This document shows, piece by piece, positions 29,279-37,604 of a stretch of 64,000 nucleotides of DNA. The stretch's first letter is position 1. Each line of letters begins with the position of its first letter. The translations under genes and the position numbers were made by a program. The stretch covers positions 124,001 to 188,000 of the forward strand of contig NZ_WBXM01000003.1 of the NCBI RefSeq assembly GCF_033042135.1, read 5' to 3'. This stretch comes from Haloechinothrix sp033042135. Its GTDB lineage: Bacteria; Actinomycetota; Actinomycetes; Mycobacteriales; Pseudonocardiaceae. A model generated the notes under the pieces. That model was not told the DNA's origin, did not search any database, and worked only from the letters and a program-made list of their open reading frames with translations.

Positions 29279-30125
29279 GGCCGGCCTCCAGTTCCTGTCC
29301 GATCGTGAGCTTGCCTGCGGCCCACCGGAACAGCGCGTCGGCGGTGCCGCCGAGCACGGCCACGGCGGCGAGCGCGGCCCACAACACGTCGTAGTCCCCG
29401 GTGGTGCGCGCGGCGAAGAGCTCACCACCCAGCCCGGCGTCGGTGCCGGTCCCGCTGCCGATCGCCTCGGTGGCGAACATGAAGATGAACGCCAGCGCGA
29501 GCGCCTGCCGGATCCCGGCGACGGTGCGGGGCAGTGCCGCGGGCAGCACCACCTGCAGGATGGTGCGCAGCTTGCCTGCCCCGGCGTTCATGGCGACCCA
29601 CACCAGCGACTGGTCGACCGACCGGGTGGCCGCGTGGGCGTTCAGGTAGGCGGGGAAGAAGCACGCGGTGGCGATGACGATGATGCGTGCCGGGTCGCTG
29701 AACCCGAGCCAGATCGCGATGATCGGCAAGAAGGTGATCTTGGGGATGGGGTACACCAGGCTGACGGGACCGTCGAGCAGGTCACCGAACCTCCGGGAGA
29801 CGCCGGACAGCAGCCCGAGCAGCACCCCGGAGGCGGTGCCGATCACGAAGCCCGCCACCAGCCGCTGCAGGCTGCTGGCTGCCAGCTCCACCAGCCTGCC
29901 GGACGCGGTGAGCTCGGCGGCCGAGGCGAGGATCGCGCTCGGGGTGAGGATGTACTCGGGCAGGCCGAGCGTCCTGCCGTACAGCTCCCAGACCGAAAAC
30001 ACGATCAGTACCGCGGCCAGTGCCACCGGCCAGCGCCGCTCGAGCATCCACTCGGCGAGCGAGGCCCGGCTGTCGCGATCGGCGGCCTCGGGCGCGGGCT
30101 GTGGTCGGGTGGCGGTGGTGCTCAT
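29271..30125 (-). CDS. ABC transporter permease, nitrate/sulfonate/taurine type (first permease)
   Basis: The 284-aa protein begins with a 30-residue cytosolic segment, then six helices (first AALAAVLIVFSVWELYG). The EAA loop is LRTILQVVLPAALPRTVAGIRQ. It belongs to the SsuC/TauC branch of binding-protein-dependent permeases. Its ATG overlaps the end of the ATPase gene in an ATGA junction. It is likely partnered by the second permease downstream. Confidence 0.88.
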   Translation of the reverse strand: MSTTATRPQPAPEAADRDSRASLAEWMLERRWPVALAAVLIVFSVWELYGRTLGLPEYILTPSAILASAAELTASGRLVELAASSLQRLVAGFVIGTASGVLLGLLSGVSRRFGDLLDGPVSLVYPIPKITFLPIIAIWLGFSDPARIIVIATACFFPAYLNAHAATRSVDQSLVWVAMNAGAGKLRTILQVVLPAALPRTVAGIRQALALAFIFMFATEAIGSGTGTDAGLGGELFAARTTGDYDVLWAALAAVAVLGGTADALFRWAAGKLTIGQELEAGRG

Positions 30126-31012
30126 GACGACCCCCCGCTCGGGTCGTTCATTGGCTTGTCCCTGGCGGTTTCCCGTTGGCCTGCCTGTTGCCGGATGAGC
30201 TCCCAGAAGTGGGCGTGGTACTCGGCCATCCGCGGGTCCTTCTTGGTCGCGGTTCCCCGCGGGCGGCCAAGCTCGATGTCGACGTCGGCGATGATGCGGC
30301 CGGGACGGGCACCCATCACCAGCACCCGATCGCCCAGGAAGACCGCCTCGTCGATGTCGTGGGTGATGAAGATGACGGTCAGACCGGACTCCTCCCAGAT
30401 GCGGGTGAGCTCCTCCTGCATCAGTTCCCTTGTTTGCGCGTCCAGCGCTCCGAAGGGCTCGTCCATCAGCAGGATGTCGGGGGACAGGCCGAGCGTGCGG
30501 GCCAGTGCCGCGCGCTGCCGCATGCCACCCGACAGCTCGGCGGGATAGGAGCCCTCGAAACCGGACAGCCCCACGGTCGCCAGGAGCTCCCGCGCCCGAG
30601 CGCGGGCGTCGTCACGTTTCCAGCCGTCCACGAGAAACGGCCAGGCGACGTTGGATTCGACGGTCTTCCACGGGAAGAGCGTGGCCTGCTGGAACATCAT
30701 GCCCCGGTCCCTGCCGGGTTCGGTGATCGGTGTGCCGTCGAGCAGCACAGCGCCCGAGGTGGCGTGCTCGAAGCCACCGATGATGTGCAGCAGGGTGCTC
30801 TTCCCGCAGCCGCTGGGGCCGAGGACGCTGAGGAACTGCCCGCGCGGCACGTCGAAGGAGACGTCCTGTAGCGCGTGCACTGTGGCGCGGTTGCGGGTGA
30901 ACGCCTTGCCGAGGTCGGCGATCTGTAGCTGGGGTCGTTCCGCCGGTGGGTCCATGGTGGTAGCGCCTGTCGCGGTCTCGGTGGTCACGGGCGTGGCGTT
31001 GTCAACGGACAA
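30122..31012 (-). CDS. ABC transporter ATP-binding protein, nitrate/sulfonate/taurine type
   Basis: The 296-aa ATPase has Walker A GPSGCGKST, signature LSGGMRQRAALARTL, Walker B ILLMDEPFGALD and switch histidine in VIFITHDIDEAVFLGDR, the arrangement of SsuB/TauB. I chose TTG 31012, which overlaps the upstream gene by 11 bases. A GGAGGGA inside that gene ends 8 bases upstream and would serve as its ribosome site. An ATG at 31039 is in frame but has no comparable site. It powers import together with the two permeases. Confidence 0.88.
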   Translation of the reverse strand: MSVDNATPVTTETATGATTMDPPAERPQLQIADLGKAFTRNRATVHALQDVSFDVPRGQFLSVLGPSGCGKSTLLHIIGGFEHATSGAVLLDGTPITEPGRDRGMMFQQATLFPWKTVESNVAWPFLVDGWKRDDARARARELLATVGLSGFEGSYPAELSGGMRQRAALARTLGLSPDILLMDEPFGALDAQTRELMQEELTRIWEESGLTVIFITHDIDEAVFLGDRVLVMGARPGRIIADVDIELGRPRGTATKKDPRMAEYHAHFWELIRQQAGQRETARDKPMNDPSGGSS

Positions 31013-32075
31013 GGGAGAATCCCTCCAGAATGAGCTCATCGGCCGGGATCGACTGGTTGGGGTTCAGGAAGCCGACCTCGACCATGTTGTCGATCACCTC
31101 GTCGAGGTTGGCAACGTCGATGGCGCCGCCCTCGGGGCGGGCGTAGTCCTCAGCGTCGATCATCACCTCGAGGTCGGGAACCCGGATCGCCTCGGCCTCG
31201 TGCATGGCGCGCAGCGCGCCCTCGCGGTCCGCCTCGTAGGCGTCGACCGCTGCCCGGTAGTCCTCGCGCCAGGCGCAGTAAGCCTCGGGGTTCTCGGCGA
31301 TGAAGTCGATGCCGAAGAACACCTGGATCAGCTCCTGGTCGATACCGGGGCCGGTGCGTGAGTCGAAGACGACCTCGATGCCGCCGGTGCGCTCGGCGAT
31401 CTCGTAGAACGGCTGCGGCAGGACGGCGACGTCGATGGTGCCGGAGCGCAGCGCCTCCTCCTGCTCGGCTGGCGGGATCGCGACCAGCTCCACGTCCTGG
31501 TCGGGGTTGAGGTCGGCGGCCGAGACCGCGCTGCGAGCCCAGTACGCGGTCGAGGTGACCGGGTCGAGAATGCCGATCCTCTTGCCCTCCAGATCGGCGA
31601 GGTCGTCGATGCCGCTACCCTGCAGCGCGGCGAAGGCGGTGGCGAACCCGTCACCCGCTTCCAGCGTGGTCGACGCGACGCTGCGCAGCGGCAGGTCCTG
31701 CGCGGCAGCGCGGGCCAGTTGCGGGACCGAGGCCGTACCAGCGTGGATCTCGTCCGCCTGGAAGGCGTCGAGCCGGTCGGCTGGCGGGTAGATGTCGGCG
31801 TCGATGGTGTACCAGCTGCCGTAGTGCTCGGCGCCCGCGAGTTCCGGGTCGGCGTACTGCAGCGAGGCGGGTTCCTGGTTGGCAGGTTGTGCGCCGAAGC
31901 GGATCTCCACGGGATCCGCTGGTGGCTCGCCGAGATCGATTTCCTCGCAGCTGGGAACGTCGTCGATCGCGGCGGCTTCGTCCACGCCGGTCTCGCAGGC
32001 GCTGAGCGCGAGCGCGCCCGCGGCCAGCGTGGCGAAGACGGCGCGGCGGCCCCGGGGTCCGCTTGATCGAGGCAT
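31002..32075 (-). CDS. ABC transporter substrate-binding lipoprotein (NMT1/SsuA-like)
   Basis: The 357-aa protein has a lipoprotein signal: basic start with RGRRAVF, hydrophobic stretch and lipobox LSAC, so Cys27 becomes the lipidated N-terminus. The mature part resembles the NMT1/SsuA/TauA fold: RFGAQPANQEPASLQ at the start of domain 1, LADLEGKRIGILDPVTSTAYW, and VAVLPQPFYEIAERTGG in domain 2. Ligands of such proteins include sulfonates, taurine, nitrate, pyrimidine precursors and aromatic acids; the ligand here is not predictable. It is the first gene of the importer operon and faces the sulfatase gene across a 315-base control region. Confidence 0.88.
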   Translation of the reverse strand: MPRSSGPRGRRAVFATLAAGALALSACETGVDEAAAIDDVPSCEEIDLGEPPADPVEIRFGAQPANQEPASLQYADPELAGAEHYGSWYTIDADIYPPADRLDAFQADEIHAGTASVPQLARAAAQDLPLRSVASTTLEAGDGFATAFAALQGSGIDDLADLEGKRIGILDPVTSTAYWARSAVSAADLNPDQDVELVAIPPAEQEEALRSGTIDVAVLPQPFYEIAERTGGIEVVFDSRTGPGIDQELIQVFFGIDFIAENPEAYCAWREDYRAAVDAYEADREGALRAMHEAEAIRVPDLEVMIDAEDYARPEGGAIDVANLDEVIDNMVEVGFLNPNQSIPADELILEGFSLVR

Positions 32076-32217
32076 ATCGGGCTCCTGTCAGTTCTGGGCA
32101 ACGGTTCCGCGCGGCACGGTCGGTGGCCGGTCGATCCGCAGGTGCGGACTCGAAACGTCTGGTCGCGAAACCACTCCTTGTGCTGTCGGGGTCCATCAAA
32201 TATCTTTGCGCTATGAA

Positions 32218-32231
32218 CTTTAGTACTAAGA
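32218..32231. promoter_or_regulatory. Putative MarR-type operator, site A
   Basis: CTTTAGTACTAAGA contains the perfect 10-bp palindrome TTAGTACTAA. It lies in the 315-base divergent region (32076-32390) between the importer and sulfatase genes, in an AT-rich stretch that suits both promoters. I see no other feature in that region. It shares CTAAG(A/T) with four other sites near the MarR, cupin and aldehyde dehydrogenase genes. Confidence 0.5.
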
Positions 32232-32390
32232 GGCTTACCTCACATAGACCTCGAACGCAAGAGGTTGCCACGTCAGGCGATGCATCTGTTGCCCGCTATC
32301 TGTGATAACGCTCACGGTGCTTCCGAGGCGACGGGTGGGTGCGCCCGACGACAACTGCCCGAGCAGAGCACGAGCCCGAGAGAGGAACGA

Positions 32391-33953
32391 ATGGCCAACG
32401 TGCAACGCCCCAACGTCCTGCTGATCATGACCGACGAGCAGCGCGCCGACCACGTGGGATTCGGCGGGCACGAGCTGGTCAGCACTCCGAACCTGGACGC
32501 GCTCGCCGGATCCGGCACGCGATTCGACCGGGCCTACGTGGCCAACCCGATCTGCATGCCCAACCGTTCGTCGATCCTCACCGGCCGCATGCCGTCGGCG
32601 CACGGCACGCGGGTCAACGGCATCTCGCTGGATGCCGACGCGATGACCTTCGCCAGGGTGCTGCGGGACAACGGCTACCGAACCGGCCTGGTCGGCAAGT
32701 CACACCTGCAGAACCTGGGCCACGGCAGCGAGCAGGTGGCGCACTGGCTGCCCAGGGCCAGCGGCGACGCGGTCACCCGGCCGCGACCGGAGAACTGGGA
32801 TCGGTGGGAGAACGTCGAGGAGCACCGCGCCCGGTATGTCGCCGTACCGGAAGACTTCTACGGCTTCGAGCACGTCCGGCTCGTCGGGGGCAACTCCGCG
32901 AGTGCCGCGGGGCACTACTACCAGTGGCTGCTGCAGCAGGGTGTCGACCCGACACGGCTGCAGGGCAGAGCCAACGCCGAACGCGCCTACGGCTCCTGGG
33001 AGCAGGTCTGGCAGACCCCGATGCCGGAGGACCTCTACCCGACCAGCTACATCGCCGATGAGTGCGTCGAGTTCCTCGAGGGGCAGCGCGACCAGGAAAG
33101 CCCGTTCCTGCTGTGGTGCTCGTTCCCCGACCCGCACCATCCGTTCGCCCCGCCCCGACGGCTGTACGACATGTATTCGCCTGGCGACGTGCCAGTGCCG
33201 GAGTCCTTCCACGACCAGCACGAACGGTCGCTGCCGCACTACCAGGCCATGGTGGCGCAGCGGGGTGTGCCGCAGGGGGCGTTCACCGGGTGGGCTGCCA
33301 CCGAGGAGCAGTACCGGGTCGCCGCCGCCGTGCAGTTCGGGATGATCACCATGATCGACGAGGCGATTGGGCGCATCATGGCCACGCTGGCCAGGCTGGG
33401 GCTCGACGAGTCGACGGTGGTGATCTTCACCAGCGATCACGGCGACATGTTCGGTGATCACGGACTGATGCTCAAGCACGCCATGCACTACGAGGCCTGC
33501 ACCAGGGTGCCGCTGGTGGTGCGCGCACCCGGCTACCAGGCGGGTAGCAGTGACTCGCTGGTGAGCTCGCTGGACATCGCCAGCACGATCCTGGATCTCT
33601 GCGGTGTCGACAGCTATCGCGGCACGCAGGGTCATTCGCTGGAGCCGCTGCTGTCCGAGCCGACAAGGCGGCTGCGCGAGGCACTGCTCGTGGAGGAGGA
33701 CGAGATCTTCGGCCTGCCGGGACTGCCGGGGCCGATCCGCATGCGCACGCTGCTGACCGGCCAGGCCCGGCTGACCACCTATGCCGGGCAGCAGGCAGGC
33801 GAGCTGTTCGACCTGGTGGACGACCCGCTGGAGATGACCAACCGGTGGGACGCCGACCGGTCCCGCACGTTGCGTTCGGATATGTCCGAGCTGCTCAACC
33901 AGACCATGATGTCCTATATGGATGAAGGAGTCGCCCCGACACACACGGCGTAA
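32391..33953 (+). CDS. Sulfatase (formylglycine-type, alkaline phosphatase superfamily)
   Basis: The 520-aa protein hydrolyses a sulfate ester or a related phosphonate ester. The formylglycine signature CMPNR starts at Cys55 in NPICMPNRSSILTGR and matches CxPxR. Metal ligands are visible in LLIMTDEQRADH near the start and in FTSDHGDMFGDHG. It needs a formylglycine-generating enzyme, which is not encoded here. No signal peptide is visible, so it acts in the cytosol, presumably on an imported sulfate ester. ATG 32391 has AGAGGA 5 bases upstream. It is divergent from the importer and 52 bases before the FAD monooxygenase gene, so the two are probably one operon. Confidence 0.88.
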   Translation: MANVQRPNVLLIMTDEQRADHVGFGGHELVSTPNLDALAGSGTRFDRAYVANPICMPNRSSILTGRMPSAHGTRVNGISLDADAMTFARVLRDNGYRTGLVGKSHLQNLGHGSEQVAHWLPRASGDAVTRPRPENWDRWENVEEHRARYVAVPEDFYGFEHVRLVGGNSASAAGHYYQWLLQQGVDPTRLQGRANAERAYGSWEQVWQTPMPEDLYPTSYIADECVEFLEGQRDQESPFLLWCSFPDPHHPFAPPRRLYDMYSPGDVPVPESFHDQHERSLPHYQAMVAQRGVPQGAFTGWAATEEQYRVAAAVQFGMITMIDEAIGRIMATLARLGLDESTVVIFTSDHGDMFGDHGLMLKHAMHYEACTRVPLVVRAPGYQAGSSDSLVSSLDIASTILDLCGVDSYRGTQGHSLEPLLSEPTRRLREALLVEEDEIFGLPGLPGPIRMRTLLTGQARLTTYAGQQAGELFDLVDDPLEMTNRWDADRSRTLRSDMSELLNQTMMSYMDEGVAPTHTA

Positions 33954-34005
33954 CCGCCAGTTCCGTTTGACGTGAACACAGTGGACATCCATTGAGGAAG
34001 GTGAC

Positions 34006-35172
34006 ATGGACAACCCGAAGATCGGTATCGTCGGCGGCGGCATCGGCGGCCTGGCGGTCGCGATCGCGCTACGCGTGGCGGGCTACCCCGTCGAGGTCTA
34101 CGAGCAGGCCGAGCGGTTCGCCAGGGTCGGCGCTGACGTGAACCTCACCCCGAATGCCGTGCGGGCGCTCGACGGCCTGGGGGTCGGTGAGCAGCTCCGT
34201 GAAACGGCTGCCCGGCCGAGCCACCGCATCAGCAGGATGTGGGACACCGGCAACGAGACCTCCCGGCTGGAGATGGGAGAAGCCGCCGAGCAGGCCTACG
34301 GCTCGCCCCAGCTCACCATGCACCGAGCCGACGTGCTCGCGGCGCTCGAAGCGGCGCTGCCAGCCGGTACCATCCGGTTCGGTAAACGACTGGTCGAGCT
34401 CGAACCCGACAACGCGACCGGATGCCCCCGGCTGCGGTTCACCGACGGCACCGAGTCCGAGGTCGACGCGGTCGTCGGCGCAGACGGCATCCACTCGGCG
34501 GTCCGTACGGCACTATTCGGGCCGGAGCACCCCACGTTCACCGGTGTGGTCGCCTACCGCGCCGTGATCGCCGCCGAGCGGGTGACGATGCCGAACTCCG
34601 GGGCGTTCACCAAATGGTGGGGACCCGATGCGGACACCCAGCTCGTCACCTTCCCGCTGAACAGGGGCAGGGACATGTTCGTGTTCGCCACCACGCCGCA
34701 GGCGGACTGGCATCACGAGTCGTGGACCATGCCGGGCAGCGTGATGGAGCTGCGAGAGGCGTATCGGGACTTCCACCCCGAAGCGCGGGCCGTGCTGGAT
34801 GCCTGCGACGAGGTGCTCAAGTCGGCGCTGTACGTGCGCGACCCGCTGCCGCAGTGGTCCTCCGGCCCGGTCACACTGCTCGGCGACGCCTGCCACCCGA
34901 TGATGCCGTTCATGGCACAGGGCGCGGGCATGGCCATCGAGGACGCCGTGGTGCTCGCCCGCGCGCTGCGCGAGGAAGGCTCCGGCGGGATCCGTGCCGC
35001 GTTCCGGCGCTACGAGGACGCCCGCAAGGGCCGCACCTGCCGCATCCAGATCTCCTCCCGCAGCAATACCTGGTTGAAGAAATCCACCGACGCCGGCTGG
35101 GTCTACGGCTACGACGCCTGGACGGTCCCGCTCGACGCCCCGGCCACCACCGGCAGCGCCGCATCCCGCTGA
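34006..35172 (+). CDS. FAD-dependent aromatic monooxygenase (6-hydroxynicotinate 3-monooxygenase / salicylate hydroxylase-like)
   Basis: The 388-aa single-component flavoprotein hydroxylates an aromatic ring with NAD(P)H and oxygen. Motifs are GIVGGGIGGLAVAIAL (FAD GxGxxG), VVGADGIHSAVR (DG motif) and LLGDACHPMMPFMAQGAGMA (GD motif). The C-terminal NTWLKKSTDAGWVYGYD closely resembles what I recall of NicC, which decarboxylatively hydroxylates 6-hydroxynicotinate to 2,5-dihydroxypyridine. The true substrate could equally be a salicylate-like acid. ATG 34006 has GAGGAAGG upstream. It follows the sulfatase, and the 53-bp palindrome follows it. Confidence 0.85.
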   Translation: MDNPKIGIVGGGIGGLAVAIALRVAGYPVEVYEQAERFARVGADVNLTPNAVRALDGLGVGEQLRETAARPSHRISRMWDTGNETSRLEMGEAAEQAYGSPQLTMHRADVLAALEAALPAGTIRFGKRLVELEPDNATGCPRLRFTDGTESEVDAVVGADGIHSAVRTALFGPEHPTFTGVVAYRAVIAAERVTMPNSGAFTKWWGPDADTQLVTFPLNRGRDMFVFATTPQADWHHESWTMPGSVMELREAYRDFHPEARAVLDACDEVLKSALYVRDPLPQWSSGPVTLLGDACHPMMPFMAQGAGMAIEDAVVLARALREEGSGGIRAAFRRYEDARKGRTCRIQISSRSNTWLKKSTDAGWVYGYDAWTVPLDAPATTGSAASR

Positions 35173-35194
35173 CCCGCCCCATGGGGCCGGGGGT

Positions 35195-35247
35195 GAGCCG
35201 AAGGACTCCTTCGGTACATATTCAGTACCCGAGGAGTCCTTCGGCTC
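35195..35247. repeat. 53-bp dispersed palindromic element, copy 2
   Basis: This is the best-paired copy: 21 of 23 arm bases pair around the 7-base loop ATATTCA. It lies 22 bases after the monooxygenase stop and 10 bases before the end of the convergent DLH-like gene. Confidence 0.9.
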
Positions 35248-35257
35248 GGCCGACCAC

Positions 35258-35884
35258 CTATGCCCGCAGCGAGGCCGCGACGAAGGACACGGCTTCAGCG
35301 TCCTGGTCGACGGAGCGCCACGGCGTCGTGGTGCGGCTGACGAGCTCGCCGAGTGCCAGCGCGCCTTCCTGGGGCATGGCCTGCCAGGGCGTCACGCCTG
35401 CCGCGGCGGCCAGCGAGTACTCGGCGGCCGCCAGCGCCGCCAGGTAGCCCCCGGAGCCGATGCCGAGCACGGCGGTGTCCCGCGCCGGGATGCCGCACCG
35501 GCGCCCGGTGTAATCCAACGCGCCCGCGATGTCGTCGCGCAGCCGCGACAGACTCTTCGTGGCCAGCGTGTCGACGGCCGCCTCGTGCGGCCCGCTCAGC
35601 ACGCGACCGCCGATGTCGTGGTAGAAGATCGGTGCCAGCGCCAGGTGCCCGCGCCCCGCCAGCTGCCGCACGACACGCTCGGCCTCGTCGGTCAGCCCGC
35701 GGACATCGTGCAGCACGACGACGGCGGTGGCGGCCACGGACGGGGCGAACCGCACGAACAACGGTGCGGCCGGATCCACCACCCGGCGGCGCCGGTTCGC
35801 CGGACCGTGCGCGTGGTGATGCGCCTGTGCCCCCGTGGCGGCCGGTGCGGTGGCCGCCGCGGGGGATGTGCTGGGTGAGTGCAT
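35258..35884 (-). CDS. Dienelactone-hydrolase-like protein lacking the usual nucleophile
   Basis: The 208-aa protein has an alpha/beta-hydrolase core like dienelactone hydrolase: VVVLHDVRGLTDEAERVVRQL, HLALAPIFYHDIGG, and a nucleophile-elbow region reading LGIGSGGYLAALAAAEY. Aligned by eye with the usual G-Y-C-x-G-G elbow, the catalytic cysteine position is glycine. I also see no clear late histidine, and the protein is shorter than the usual 230-240 residues. The first 35 residues are Ala/His-rich and may be unstructured. AAGGAGG precedes ATG 35884. It is the last gene of the minus-strand catabolic operon. It may be a non-catalytic or altered relative. Confidence 0.65.
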   Translation of the reverse strand: MHSPSTSPAAATAPAATGAQAHHHAHGPANRRRRVVDPAAPLFVRFAPSVAATAVVVLHDVRGLTDEAERVVRQLAGRGHLALAPIFYHDIGGRVLSGPHEAAVDTLATKSLSRLRDDIAGALDYTGRRCGIPARDTAVLGIGSGGYLAALAAAEYSLAAAAGVTPWQAMPQEGALALGELVSRTTTPWRSVDQDAEAVSFVAASLRA

Positions 35885-35927
35885 CGGGCAACCTCCTTGG
35901 CCTGGCCGGAGCCACGTCGAGCTCGTG

Positions 35928-37571
35928 CTAGTCCTCGGGGATGTGGACCGGGGGCACGAACGGCACCGGTGTGGGACCGAGCGCGGTCACATCGATCTCG
36001 AGCACGGACGGCCCACGGCGGGCGAGCGCGTCAGCCAGCGCCGCCGGGAACTTCCCCTCGGTGTTCACCAGCGTGTAGGGCAGGTCAACCGACCGTGCCA
36101 GCGTGCCGATGTCCGGGGTGAACAGGTCGACCCCACTACGGGTGCCGCTGTGGGCGTCTTGCATGTTGCGCAGCACGCCGTACCCGCCGTCGTTGAATAC
36201 CAGCAGGACCAGCCACGGTCGTTCCTGCGCGAGTGTGGCCAGCTCGCCCACGTGCACCGCGAGACCGCCGTCTCCGACGATCACCGCGGTCGGCGATCCA
36301 CTTCTACTCACCGCCGCCCCGATGCCGGTGGCCAGGCCCTGTCCGATGCCGCCGCCGAGCGGGAAGATGTTCGTCTCGGGGTGGTAGATCTCCAGCAGCC
36401 GGTTGCCCCACTGGCTGGACGGGATGGTGACATCGCGCGCGATGACAGCTTCCCGTGGCAGTTGAGCACGTAACTCGGTGCAGATCGCTTGGTACGGGCC
36501 GATCGCCGCGCAGAGCCGGGCACGCGCCGCGTGCCGCGTCGCGACTACCCGGTCCCGCCATCCGGGTTCGGTCGACGTTGCCCGCGAGGACAGTTCTGCC
36601 AGCAGCCCGTCCAGCACCGCGCCCGACTCGCCGTGCAACCGCAGCGTCGCAGGGTAGACCCGGCCGAGCGCGGCGGCGTCGATGTCCACCTGGATGTGCT
36701 GCTGCGGTAGCTGGAGTGCGTAGTGCTTGGTCTCGTTGGACCGGAAGTGGGTGCCGATCGACAGCAGCACGTCGGCCTCGGCGAGCAACGTGGAGCCCTC
36801 GGGGCTGCTGGCGAAGTTGCCGATCACCAGCTCGTGATCCTCTGGGATGGTGCCGCGGCCCGCGTTGCTGGTGACTACCCCGGCACCGGTGGCCTCCGCG
36901 AGCGCGCGGAGCCGGTCGCCGGCAGCGGCGGCCCCGCCACCCGCCCAGATCACCGGGCGCCGCGCCGTGGCCAGCAGCTCGGCGGCGCGCCGCACCGAGT
37001 CCGGACCGGGCTGGGGGAGTGGGAAGGCCGTGGCTGGCTGGGGAACCTGACCTGGCTGCTGCCGCGCGTACTGTAGGTCGATGGGCCACTCCACGCTGAC
37101 CGGCCCCGCAGGCAGCGCCAGCGCCACGGCGATGGCCTCGCGCAGCACCTTCTCTGCCGCGCCCGCAGAGCTGACGGTGGCGGCGTACCGGGAGATCGCG
37201 GTGAGCATGTCGAGCTGGCCGGGCGTCTCGTGGATGACGCCCCGTCCCTGGCCGAGGAACTCGGCCTCGATCTGCCCGGTCACGTGCAGCACCGAGCTGC
37301 CCGCGGTCAGCGCCTCGACCATAGCCCCCGCCGCGTTGCCCGCTCCGGTTCCGGTGCTGGTGATGGCGACACCGAGCCCGCCGCCTGCGCGCGCGTAGCC
37401 GTCCGCGGCGTTCACCGCGGCGGCCTCGTGCCGTACCGGAACGAAGCGCAGCTGACCGGCCACGGCCTCCACCAGGGGTAGGTTGTGCACGCTGACGACA
37501 CCGAAGGCGGTGTCGACCCCGTGTTCGCGCATGAGGTGGACGAGTAGCTCGCCGCCTCGGGGGTCCGCCAT
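35928..37571 (-). CDS. Thiamine-diphosphate-dependent enzyme (acetolactate synthase / benzoylformate decarboxylase-like)
   Basis: The 547-aa protein has the three ThDP domains. The N-terminal PYR domain has the catalytic glutamate in RHEAAAVNAADGYARA. The central domain includes ARRPVIWAGGGAAAAG. The C-terminal PP domain has the cofactor motif from VGDGGLAVHVGEL to FNDGGYG. Enzymes of this shape decarboxylate 2-oxo acids or join the resulting aldehyde to an acceptor. In this operon it probably acts on a 2-oxo acid left after ring cleavage, but the substrate is not predictable. It sits 33 bases after the upstream SDR gene. Confidence 0.85.
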   Translation of the reverse strand: MADPRGGELLVHLMREHGVDTAFGVVSVHNLPLVEAVAGQLRFVPVRHEAAAVNAADGYARAGGGLGVAITSTGTGAGNAAGAMVEALTAGSSVLHVTGQIEAEFLGQGRGVIHETPGQLDMLTAISRYAATVSSAGAAEKVLREAIAVALALPAGPVSVEWPIDLQYARQQPGQVPQPATAFPLPQPGPDSVRRAAELLATARRPVIWAGGGAAAAGDRLRALAEATGAGVVTSNAGRGTIPEDHELVIGNFASSPEGSTLLAEADVLLSIGTHFRSNETKHYALQLPQQHIQVDIDAAALGRVYPATLRLHGESGAVLDGLLAELSSRATSTEPGWRDRVVATRHAARARLCAAIGPYQAICTELRAQLPREAVIARDVTIPSSQWGNRLLEIYHPETNIFPLGGGIGQGLATGIGAAVSRSGSPTAVIVGDGGLAVHVGELATLAQERPWLVLLVFNDGGYGVLRNMQDAHSGTRSGVDLFTPDIGTLARSVDLPYTLVNTEGKFPAALADALARRGPSVLEIDVTALGPTPVPFVPPVHIPED

Positions 37572-37604
37572 GGCTCGCGCTCCTTCCGTGTGACGTGTCG
37601 GGAC

